DNA of 64,000 nucleotides, from the NCBI GenBank assembly GCA_025345505.1, contig JANVCC010000027.1, forward strand, positions 929,679-993,678, read 5' to 3'. This document shows positions 1-10,300 of the stretch, piece by piece. The notes beneath the pieces were generated by a model. It was not told the origin of the DNA, did not search any database, and worked only from the letters and a program-made list of their open reading frames with translations. A program made the position numbers and the translations under genes. Origin of the DNA: Todiramphus chloris collaris. Its lineage: Eukaryota; Chordata; Aves; Coraciiformes; Alcedinidae. Numbering within the stretch: position 1 is the stretch's first letter; every line of letters starts with the position of its first letter.

Positions 1-1407
1 GAGCAGGCTCTGTCTGAGGCACAGCACTGCATGAATTGCTTTAAGATACAACAGCCGCTCACCTCACGCTGTTACTTATATGGGTATAAAGCCTGCGCAT
101 GAAGCAGGCCTCAGGCTACCCAAGATGTCAGCTATGCAAAGGAAATCATATGGAACATAAACTAATAAAGGCAGAAATGCTCCAATTACATGCCGTTTGC
201 ATTACCTAGGGCACGGCAGCAGTGAACGTGAACACGAGGGAAGCTTGGCGAGTCTCTCCCTCCTTGTGCATGTACAACCACATGTAATGGAGCCAGGCAG
301 GCGTTGCAGGATCCTGCCTCTCTGTACCCAGCGCTTGCTGAAGTGCTAAAACACCACTGGTCTACTGAGAGTGGCTCGACATCCTTATGTGAGTTGGTAA
401 GACTCTATCAAGGTCACGGCGATGCTGCTTAACAGCCCAGGCTCACTGCTGGAGGGTAGACTTCGGTGTGTCTGACAGGACAAATCTCCGCGTGTGGAAA
501 GTGCCTGGTGGCTTTGTGCTGGAGTTACTGGAAAGTGAGGTCAGTAAACACTGAGTGGATGACAGGATCTAAGAGTCTGATGTTTCATATCTGGGATGGC
601 CAACTGGTGGTTCAGGAACTGAACCAGGCCTCAGCGTGTCTTTTCTGTCTTTTGGGAACACTGGCAGTTAACATGAATGCTCCGGGGGGCTCGAGAGATG
701 GGTCCTGTTCTGCTGCTTTTTAAAAGGCAAGCCAACTGGGAGCATGATAGTTTCAACTACTGTAGTAGAGCTCAGACACATCCTCTGGTGTTTTTGCCTT
801 CTGATTCTTTAGCTGGACACATGAGTTCTCCTTCTTGCACAAGTCAGCCACCCATGATTTAGATGATGGGATGGAGGGAGGGGATTGTCCCCCCTGCCTC
901 TGCCAGCTAATGTGGCAGTAGCCCCAGCTGCACCCAGTTAAGCTAAGGCAGGAGGGGGTAGTATGTGGTAGGTGGGAATTGAGATGGGCAGAGGACTAAA
1001 GGGCTCTGTGATCACCTCTATGAAGTTTGTTCAGCTAAACTTTTTGGTGTCCCAGCTCTACAGAGCATTTACATTACAGTGACCTTAGCTTGAGGGATTT
1101 TTCCTGGTCTTTTGGGCTTTGTCTAGCCCCCTGCCTTTTGAAGCAAACAAACTTCTCCAAATTCAGCTTATCCTTTTAACATGAGACCTTTCGGTTCTTC
1201 TCAGTGTCTGCAAAAGCTGTACTGGTTGCTTTTCTCGTTAATGTTGGCAATTGAATGATACTGTTTTGACTTTCAAGGCTATTCTGGCAGGGGACTGGCA
1301 TGGAAATTTACCTGGAAAATTCATCAACGAATAGCCTCAAGAGTACAGGCTGCAGTTTTCAGGTGTATTTTTCTTCTGCCACATCAGAGGCAAGTGGCAG
1401 GTATATG
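1..1407. other. Noncoding DNA, nothing recognised
   Basis: No family-like protein, repeat element or RNA gene was recognised here. Open frames of 60-140 codons occur on both strands but overlap one another and show no domain-like sequence. The texture (few CpGs, mixed AT and GC patches) is that of vertebrate intronic or intergenic DNA. Confidence 0.6.
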
Positions 1408-1412
1408 GTACC
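1408..1412. repeat. Target-site duplication, left copy (GTACC)
   Basis: GTACC lies directly before the TG that opens the LTR at 1413. An identical GTACC follows the CA that closes it, at 2174-2178. Five base pairs is the duplication length made by ERVL (class III) integrases. The perfect match is what fixes the element's borders. Confidence 0.8.
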
Positions 1413-2173
1413 TGTTGGGGTTTTGGGGAGTTATTCTGTTTTCCTTCTTGTCTTAAAGAATTTTTCCATACTTGTTTGTCAGGAAGGTTAATGGCCGTAC
1501 TTAAGGGACACAAAAGGACCTGGCCACAGGGGGAGGGGTCCAGCCTGCCGGAAAAAAAAGGGGGTTGGGTGGAGCCCCTGGGGCTCTCTCTCTCTTGGTT
1601 TTGCTCCCTGCATTCGAGGAGAAGCTGCCCTCGTGGTGCGGAGAACTCACCCCTGCCACGTCTCCTGCTCTCTCTGCTGCGTCTCCTGCTCTCCTGGCTG
1701 CCTACCAAGGATCCTCTGGACTCCGGGATCAGCTTGGAGAGAATTCGTCCCTGCTTCACCCCCTGCTTTTCCTCCTACCCCTGCTGTTTCCCGAGGACCC
1801 TGCTGGACACCGGCATCGGCTGCCCAGGCGGGTTCGTGACGTGGGCTTTTTCCGTCGGCCATTGCCACGTGGGGACTGAGCTGGCTCCGGAGCGGCGGGG
1901 AGACCATCGCGCCCTCCCTGCTCCCCGGGAGCCGCCCGAGAGGTTGGCACTGGGTTCCCTGTGCTGTTTTCCTGTTACTACCGTAGTTAGTGTTGTTTGT
2001 TTGCCTTGATATATATGTATTTAGTAAAGAACTGTTATTCCTACTCCTGATATCTTTGCCTGAAAGCCCCTTAATTTCAAAATTCTAAGCATTCGGAGGG
2101 GAGGGGGTTGCATTTCCATTCCAAGGGGGGCTCCTACCTTCCTTGGCAGACACCTGTCTTTCAAACCAAGACA
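1413..2173 (+). mobile_element. Solo LTR of an ERVL-like endogenous retrovirus
   Basis: This 761-bp element begins TGTTGGGG and ends CAAGACA, giving the TG...CA ends of a retroviral LTR, and is flanked by the perfect direct repeat GTACC. Its 3' part (a TTTGCCTGAAAGCCCC-type segment, a G-rich stretch, then an ending in CTGTCTTTCAAACCAAGACA) resembles bird ERVL LTRs, best known from songbirds; orientation is assigned from that resemblance. It is much richer in CpG than its surroundings, as expected for a fairly young insertion. An AT-rich TATATATG segment lies near 2009-2024. No internal retroviral sequence and no second LTR flank it, so it is a solo LTR left by LTR-LTR recombination. Several 60-177-codon open frames inside it on both strands are artefacts. 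The subfamily name was not verified. Confidence 0.82.
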
Positions 2174-2178
2174 GTACC
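2174..2178. repeat. Target-site duplication, right copy (GTACC)
   Basis: This is identical to 1408-1412 and abuts the CA end of the LTR. The two copies show that the insertion has not been rearranged since it resolved to a solo LTR. Confidence 0.8.
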
Positions 2179-4083
2179 TCAAGCCAAAAACCAGCACAGT
2201 TGTTGCTGTTCAGCCTGGGGAGGGAGGCCCTGAGTGTTCCTCTTTGGGGCAGAGCAGTTCCAGTTCACCTCTAGCAGTACCAACAGGGCCATTTAAAAAG
2301 CAGTCTGCCCCGAGTGTCACACCTTATCATATTTGAAGGAACACTTGCGACTGCGTTTCAGTTACAGTGAGTTTGTAACTTTCCTTTATCTCTGGGAAGT
2401 CTTAATGTTTTCCTGCAAGTCGTGGCAGCCCATGGAATGGACTTTGTTTGGGAGTTGCAAACTCTGAATTCAAATTTTATCACTTCTTGGAGCATAGCAG
2501 AGCACTAGGTTTGCAATTGTATTCAAAAGCTATGGATCAGTGCAAATTGCTTCCTACGATTTGACAGCTTCCTTTTCAGAAATTTCAACACTCCAGTTAT
2601 CTGCCTTCAGCAGTGCACGATTCTAATCGCTGCTATGATTTCATAATCCCCCTTTAATTCAGCAAACATTCCAGATTATCGACATACGTGATTTGTATTT
2701 TGGGAGAGCACAGTGCAGCAAAATTTCCCTCTTGTCAGGCTTTTCAGGTTGTGCGGCTGAAAGGTGCATATTGTTAACCAGGGGTAATTTCTTAGATAGA
2801 GTTTATAAATATCTGTAACTATTTCGGGTTGTCAAGATAACATTCCCTTCAATGAATGTAAGAACTAAAGCTGCAGAGTTTAAAGCTAAATTCAGCAGGA
2901 AGAAAGAAAATTGCTTCCATATATCTTCTGTATGTCATTAAGTGGAAAATGAGATAATTCTTCTGTACATCTGAAAACTAAATAAAGATGTCTATTCTCC
3001 TCTCAGTTGCTGTGGATAACTTCAGCTAATTTTTGTGGCAGTTATGCACACCGATGGGAGAAAAGATGCCTCAAGTAGGATGATACGGTGTATATATATT
3101 ACGGAAATCAAATGCTCATTTTCCTTAGGATAATCCGTCTTTGTTCCAGATATATGTACGCATTCTTCTTACAGTGAGTATTTCAGTTGTCAGGATGACT
3201 TGATACATTTGTTCTTTGATGTCGTGTTCGGTTGCATCACTGTGGACTGGTTGCTACAGAAACCCCAGCCCAGTTTTTGAATGTATTGAGTTCACGCCTT
3301 TTTACTTAGAGAAGCTGGTTTGATTTCTTTCCTGTAAAGAAGTTCATAGTGAAATGGGTGAAACCTCTGAAACGGCAGCAATAAGCGTGGCAGAAATACC
3401 CATCTAGTGAGATCAGAGACAGCAAGGAAAAAAAAGCAATTTAAAGTCCAACAAACAAAGCCTATCTCTTGATAAAATGCTCCCTGTTGTAATTGAAACC
3501 AGAGCTAAATTAGATCAATACCAAAATATTAAAGTGTGCCAAACCTGTTTTCTGTAGGCTTTGCTATAATTGGATTCTGATGCGAGAGATAACTTAAGTA
3601 GGCAAAGTCTGTTGACTCAAGACCATGATTATTCATAGAAAAAGTGCTTCCCGCTAAGGTTTACAGTACCTTTATCCAGTGTTTCTTGAAGAATTGATAG
3701 TTTCTATCCTCCCTCCCATGCTGATGCATTTGAAATCTGTATCCTGCCTACAGTAAATCTCTGTCTTGCTTAACAAGAAACTATTTCACTGTATAAGTGA
3801 AGCATATTGACAACAGATTTAACCCAGACAACTCAGCTTTATTCAATCGGAAGAATGCTGGCCCGGTTTCAGGTTTCTGGGATACAGGCACAAATGGACA
3901 TGCCCCAAGTAGAATCCATTTGTTTTCCCATGAATTCACCTAGTAGGAGGTCAAATAAAAATAAATATTTTGGCTGTTCAGAACATGATAGATTACTGGA
4001 GTATTTGTGATTCAGACTGGAAATGGGATTACTGCAGGCAGAGGTAGCATCAGAAATATGTTCTGCTGAGAGTGAAAAAAGGC

Positions 4084-4086
<3 letters not shown>
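2179..4086. other. Noncoding DNA, partly enhancer-like
   Basis: No gene or repeat family was recognised. Two stretches, about 2460-2900 and 3440-3650, have the even AT-rich texture with TAAT-type and ATTA cores often seen in conserved noncoding elements of vertebrates. That is an impression only; conservation cannot be judged from one sequence. Confidence 0.45.

Positions 4087-4115
<29 letters not shown>
4087..4115. repeat. (TC)n microsatellite
   Basis: An uninterrupted TC dinucleotide run of 29 bases. On the opposite strand it makes a GA-rich frame encoding repeated Glu-Arg, which explains the low-complexity open frame there. Confidence 0.95.
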
Positions 4116-4118
<3 letters not shown>

Positions 4119-4498
4119 TGTTTTAAACTGTCTTTATTCTGTGTCTTCACTAATCAGATTTATGAGAATAACTGCATATATCTTACTGCCCCTCAGCTCT
4201 TTGTAGAATTCCTTCTGTTCAGGAGTTAAGGACAAATAGCCACTTGTGTAGCCTGTTAGGGTTTTGTTTTAATGTAGGTATAACATGCGGAGTAGTTCAT
4301 GGACTTCCCCTGAACTGATAGTAAGAATAAATCAATTTGGATCCAGTATACCAGGGGCCCCATTTTCTCTGTGGAGTTCCACCAAACAATGGAATAAATT
4401 GTGCAAGGGCAATTTGTCCCTAATGTTTTTGGCTATTTGATTTCGTTGAGGTTTTGCCGGTATTATTTAGATATTCACTGTAATTTATACTGCAGTGT

Positions 4499-4516
4499 AA
4501 AAAAAAAAAAAAAAAA
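4499..4516. repeat. Poly-A tract (18 A)
   Basis: A run of 18 adenines. No retrotransposon body or flanking duplication is evident around it, so it is scored as a simple homopolymer and not as a retrocopy tail. Confidence 0.9.
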
Positions 4517-4833
4517 CCTGCATATTTGCCTGCAGGGGAGTGAGTGCTCACTGAAACAATCCTTTGAACATAATAAAAATGAAATCCCCAGGTAATAAAA
4601 AAAATCCCCGGCTTTTATGAATAATGCATTTGTGGAGCAAGGGGGAGAGGAAGTGCTTTTTAGATTTATCCCCCCTCTTTACCCCCACTCAACCTGCTGG
4701 CAGAAATAAACTCTGGGTTTGGAACGGGTTCCCACGTTGTGAATGTGTTCTCAGACCTTTTTCTTGTAAGATCCTGGCTTAAATGCTGCAATGCAACCAG
4801 ACACTAAATACTGGTGACTCTGACTTGTTGCTT

Positions 4834-4857
4834 GTTTGTCTGTTTGTCTGTTTGTTT
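4834..4857. repeat. (GTTTGTCT)n simple repeat
   Basis: Three octamer units of GTTTGTCT-type sequence in tandem, slightly degenerate at the 3' end. Confidence 0.85.
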
Positions 4858-7230
4858 TTAAAGCCTGTGGGTGTCTTCCCCTTTGTACTGACCATCTGGC
4901 TGTGGGTTAGACTGTTTGGGATATGCCTGGCATGCTGAAAAGCAACACAAAATTGCAGAGTGGTTGGAGGCCCATTGACGATGGTTTGTTTGGGGTCCTC
5001 AGTGACAGAGAGCAGGTGTTGTGATGATAAATTCAGGATGGGGTTGAGGATTTCTCTCTTCAGCTGGTAAATGTGTGGGAAATGCTGGAGGCACACTGTA
5101 AAAATAAACGGTACTTATTTAGGAGATACTGAAATGGAAACACTTTTGTGTCACAGTCTCAATGGAAAAGCTGTTTGAGGATTCTGATGGATTCCACCCC
5201 ACAGCAGTGGTTTGGGATCAATGCCGGAGGACCCAGGCTCAGAGCTGAATTACGGCTGTTGAGCCTCAGTGAGACTGAAAGATGGCATTTCCGTATGTTT
5301 CCCATGAACAAGTGTCCCAGGTGTGGAAACTGCCACAAGACCTATTGCTGTGCCCTTGGCAGCACAAAGCCTGCACTCCTCAGCTGCCACAGACACCCTG
5401 TACCTGCTCTGACATCCCATCCCGTGACTGGGGCAAGCTGTTGGCTTCCAGTTCTCTCTCTCACCCAGTTGATTGCTTCTTAAGGGGGAAGCAAAGATAA
5501 AAAGCTGACAGTTTCCCAACTGAGGATGCTGCAGGAGGTTTCTGTAGTGTGTGCAAGGGGTGAGCATCAGGCAGGAAAGAATCAGCTCTCACAGGGCTCA
5601 GTTTCTGAGAGTCTCAGCTCTTACAGCCAGCTAAACTTTGAATAATCCTTTCAGGAATAAAATATATTTTCTTTGACTACAATGATGCCAAATCATTTTA
5701 AGTTGCCAAAAAGCTGCTTTGGAAGCACTTGAGGAAACCACAGCTGGGAATTGTGTCACAGATATAAAATGAGATTTATTCACTCCTCTACATCCAACAC
5801 TGATATAATAAGGAAGACAGGAATAGATGAAAGAAACATTTGGTTTTTACAGATTTTATTTTTCTTTTTATTATTATTTGTTTGTTTGTTTCTTTTACTT
5901 CCTTTTTGTAGAGTTTCTGTAGCAAATCTGCATTTTCAACAGGGACTTCATGCTCTCCTCAGTAAGGTCATTGGCCCAATGGATATGAGGAATGAGTCTA
6001 GGGATGCATTTTACGCTTTGGGGGTAGGAAGGAGAGTGCATGTGCTTCACGACTCAGCGGTATCACGAGGATTTCACGGTGCTGTGGCTGCCCTGCAGAG
6101 CCTATTTCCAGGCCTGTGTTCACTGGTGCTCCCCTCTGCATGCCTGTTCTGCCTATGGACCTTACTTGCCTTGTTGCCCAATATCAGAATCCAAGCAGTG
6201 ACCAGGGACTGGCTTATACTTCCATAAATAATGACTTTATCACTATGATTTTGAGATGCTATAAAATACTTACGTGTTTAGCGGGTCACAAGGATCCTTG
6301 GTTGTGCTGGGAGTGTTTGTGGCCTGCCCGTATTTCACCCTCCCCTTTTGGACCATGCTTTGGAACTGGAGCCATGCTGAAAACTTGGAGGTTTTGCTTG
6401 GATATATATATCCCATACAGACCCTCTCCGGCAGTTCTGTCCCCATGGATCCTACATTTTTCAGGGTAAATTAAAAAGAAACAGAAGAGCAGATGATCAT
6501 TTTTTTATCAGTCTTTACGTTACTTGTATTTGCATAACTGACCAAATTACCAAGTGAGGAGTACAGGGTAGGCTCTCGTTCAGCTTTTTCTTATCTACTT
6601 TACCAACAGATACATTAGCAAGAAATCTCTTTTCTGTCCTGGTGCAGGCAGGAGCTTTCACAGATCAGAGATGATAAGGAATATTGTAATAATGGGAATC
6701 TGAAAATACAATACAACTGAGTACGCATACATGCACATACATCCTATCTCATTGTATTTGTGTTTCTAAAAGTATTAGGCCAATAAATTTTGTGTTCTAT
6801 TAATATGAATTATTTATTAAAACACTCTTGCTTTGCATCAAATGAAACATATTAGAATGCAATGAATTTTTTTCCTCAAATGAATGTCCATTAAAAAAAT
6901 AGCACTTAATTTATTTTTGAGTAACTGATTTAAGCATTGGACAGGTATCTACTTCATAACCAGCAACTGTCAGGGGAGAAAAAAAATGAGGCAGCACAGA
7001 GACAAGCAGAAACTGCTAATTGTTGTAGGTTCCACGCCACTGGAAAAGGACTATAGAGAGCAGTTTTCAACTGGAATGTAGAGACAGCAGTAGCATGGTA
7101 AAGAAACTGAAATACGAGGAAAGGTATTTTGAACAACTAAGGCATTTTTAAGGGCTCCGTAAGAAGCAGTCGAATTCTTGAAGCGTAACAGCTTGGAGTC
7201 CTTTGGAGGATTGGGACCTCAGGAGAGTAT
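4858..7230. other. Noncoding DNA with a short (TTTG)n tract
   Basis: No gene was recognised. A (TTTG)n run lies near 5877-5893. The segment 6700-6960 is strongly AT-rich and close to stop-saturated. A 158-codon open frame at 5751-6227 (+) has a run of Leu and Phe made by the T-rich repeat and is not a credible protein. Confidence 0.55.
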
Positions 7231-7386
7231 GGTCTCAAACACTGAGGTGGGGGGGGGTTGCAGAACACAATGGTCTCAAACACTGAGGTGGGGGTTTGCA
7301 GAACACAATGGTCTCAAACACTGAGGTGGGGGGGTTGCAGAACACAATGGTCTCAAACACTGAGGTGGCGGGCTTGCAGAACACAC
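7231..7386. repeat. Four-copy minisatellite, ~39-bp unit
   Basis: Four head-to-tail units lie at 7231-7271, 7272-7309, 7310-7348 and 7349-7386. Each begins GGTCTCAAACACTGAGGTGG, passes through a G-run of variable length, and ends TTGCAGAACACAAT or, in the last copy, TTGCAGAACACAC. Units differ almost only in the G-run (about 3 to 9 G), so length varies between 38 and 41 bp. The near identity points to recent expansion or homogenisation. The repetitive minus-strand peptide it encodes (FETIVFCNPP-like) is an artefact. Confidence 0.93.
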
Positions 7387-10300
7387 TTCTTACCAAAAGG
7401 CTTGAGTAGTTATTAGGAAATACCCAAATTTGGCACATTTGAGAGAAAGGAGCCCAGATTAGGCAGGGGAAGAATGGACCGACTGAAATGAAATGATCCA
7501 GTTTGCCTTGTGCAGCCCGTTCAGATGCGCGTGGCAGGGCTTGGGTGAGCAGATGTGTAGTCCCCGAGGCAACCGGTTCCATAACTGCTGTGTCGGGTGC
7601 GCTTGCCACCATTGCAGTAAAGTTCCATCTGCTTCTGCTAGGGGGGATTTCATCCTGGTTTATGGGCAGCTATTCCAACAGTTCGGAATGAGCTTATTGG
7701 GGGTGGAGGTGGTGTTACTGGTGTAATTGATTCAATTGCTCCTGCAACTGTAGCTGTGAGTGGAACTGAGCACTTCAGGATTATTATGAAGTGGATTAAG
7801 CACTTTCTCTTAAAGCTGGACTTTCAAACAAATATTGGATCTTATAATAATTATTGGTTTTTTAAGCACCTAGTCCTCATGGACAGTTCAGAGGTTCTGT
7901 TTCTTGTTTTAGCTTTGGAGCACACAACATTAGAAGAAGAGACTAAACTACCATGATGCTTTTCTGGAAAAAGGGCCAGTGTTTCCTAAGAAGATTTACT
8001 ACAAGGCCAGGTTTTGTTGTTGTTTGCAATCCCTGCTTTATATCCATGGCAAATGTTAAAAGATGCCTCACATGCTGTTTGAGAGAGATGAGGGTTAGAG
8101 GAGAATCGAATTATTTCGTTGTTACTTTGCCAATTTCAGTAGACCCCACTTGATCCCATGCTATTTATCCCAACTTGCAGCAAAGGGGTTTAGCTCTTTT
8201 TTAAACCACATCATAGATTTTCTTGTTGTGATTCTGTAAATTGATTTTTCAGTAAAGTTCCGAACTTTATTGTATTCATGACTTTACTAGATGCCAAAGA
8301 GAGCAATCCTCCTATCTGAAGCTCTAGATGCAAAATACGAACAAATTCCTTGCTGGACCTAATACATCTCCTGCCAGAGTACTCTGTGTTCCTGTTCCTT
8401 ATGGTACTGAGTTAAAAGATCTTGGATAAATAACATGTCTGCTGTTCTCACATTTTAAATTAACTCCTTGTTAGTATAATTATCAGCAGCTCCTCTTGTA
8501 ATTTTGGAGCCTTTTCTCGCTACCATGTATCCCTGGCTTCAGCATGACTTCAAACTCCCCTGGAAAATGCTTCTTTCCCTGATCCCCTTTTCTCCCATCT
8601 AACGGAACGGATCTGCAAATAGTCCAGTGAACGCTGGGTGCTGTCATTGGCCTTTTTCCCAGCCTGGCGATGAGAATCAGTTGCCTTCGCTTGCTCCTTA
8701 CTTTGTTTTCTATTCTTTGAATCCGTCAGACTTTGTGTTGGTGTCCTAGGAAATGTTGGAAGAGCCACTCAGGCACTGAAGTAGATTTCCTACTAGGTTT
8801 GTACAACTTCTGTGAATACAGTGCAGAGGGAGAAGTCGATTTCCTTGTGCAGTGATACTGATGTTTGTGGAAGAGGTATTGTTTATGTTTGGAAATAGTA
8901 TGGAACAGATTTCTTTCATACATGCAGAAAGTGTGAAAAATAAAACCAAAACCCACTGTGCCCAAGAGTAAACACTTGTCATTTTTCAGTTTTCAGAATA
9001 AAACAAGTTTTCTTGCTGAGAAAGCACGCCAAAAATACTTTGAATCTACTAGCTTCCACTCTTTATCTGCTGTATCTGTACTATAACGCAGTGTTTGGCA
9101 AGTTTTAGAGGACGTCATTTGCATCTACACTAGCAATTTTATGTGATGCTTCAGCTGAGTAGGTCTTAAATGGTGAACTAATAAAGTGGTTTTCAATGGA
9201 AATTTAAATTAAATGATAGTGATTATCTCTAATATTAGTAAGTTAAATAAATATTTGCTTAGGGGAATGTGTTCAGGCTGGAAGAGTTTACCAAACAGTT
9301 TCAGAAACACCTGTCTGCCGTGCAACACATTCAGGGGCTCAGTTTGTTTCTCACAACACAGAAGAATCAGCCTTGCCCAAAGGACCAGGACAGGTAGGAA
9401 TCCCAAAAGTTAAGGTTGTCCAGGCATGAGTAACAGTCCCCTGATGATCTGAGAAGAGATCGTCTTGGAGGGGAAACAAACTGGCAGAATAATTGCCATT
9501 TCTAAGCTCTGGAAGCCTGGATATTCTGGAGTGACTTGCAAAGGAAATTCAGTCATTTAAAAAGTAAGAATTCTCAGTAGAGCTTAATGTGACATTTTGT
9601 ACATCAACTGTACAACTGCGGTTACAAAAACACGGAGGCCATGCGAGGCTTCCAAGTTCTACTGTTTTGTAAGGGTGAGAGAGCATGGTGAGCAGTTTCC
9701 AGGGGTCTTCCTCTTCCTCTTACAGCGATGGGGGCTGTTTGCTTGAAGGGCAGGACAGCGTGCAGCAAAGGCTGCGAGGCTCTTCGAAAAACATCTACCT
9801 GTACGTCCTGGCTGTTCAGTATAAAGCCAAAAGATGCACACTGCTCTTCCTGGAGCTGTCTTCCCAGTCTTCTCTGGAGTTGCTACTGTCAGTTTGCAGT
9901 AGCAGCTTCTATCCGGGTCTGCGTTGGTGTGAAGTCTGTGGGGAAGAGCAGCTCTCCGTGGTCAAAGGTACTTCCAGCCCTGCTTGCTGGGGTGTAGCTA
10001 GCGTGATGTTGAAATGAGGTAGCCAGCAAAACGGTGAAGGATCACAGAGGCTGGGATGTGTCCTTTGTGAAATTGCAGCTCACAGCACACTTCCTCGCCG
10101 GGAACTGCTGGAGGTGTGGAGGCCTTTGCCCTGGGGGGATGCTGTCTGCCATCCCTGTGCTGCTGACAAGGAGCTTTCCTCGCTGTTCTTGTGCTCCAGC
10201 GATGTCGTGCCTTTGCCCTGGAAACTCTGCTGAAGCGTTGGGGATTTTCTTTGGCTTTCTTTGCAAAATTTAAGTCACTTGCATAATTTTGACTGAAGTC

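Noticed and set aside
1337..2009. Open frames on both strands at 1.3-2.0 kb
   Set aside because: Most of their length is inside the LTR, where high GC keeps frames open; LTRs of this class do not encode proteins.
3869..4150. Minus-strand frame with repeated Glu-Arg
   Set aside because: It is made by the (TC)n microsatellite.
4499..4516. Poly-A tract as the tail of a processed retrocopy
   Set aside because: No gene-like body precedes it and no target-site duplication was found around it. The same applies to the T24 tract at 62176-62199 on the opposite strand.
5751..6227. 158-codon plus-strand frame with a Leu/Phe-rich stretch resembling a membrane segment
   Set aside because: The hydrophobic stretch is produced by T-rich and (TTTG)n simple sequence; the rest is not protein-like.
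7231..7386. CRISPR-like array of four regular repeats
   Set aside because: The repeats are contiguous with no unique spacers, and the genome is that of a vertebrate.
7235..7612. Minus-strand frame encoding a repeated FETIVFCNPP-like peptide
   Set aside because: The peptide repeat is the translation of the DNA minisatellite, whose units are not all multiples of three, so the phase shifts between copies.
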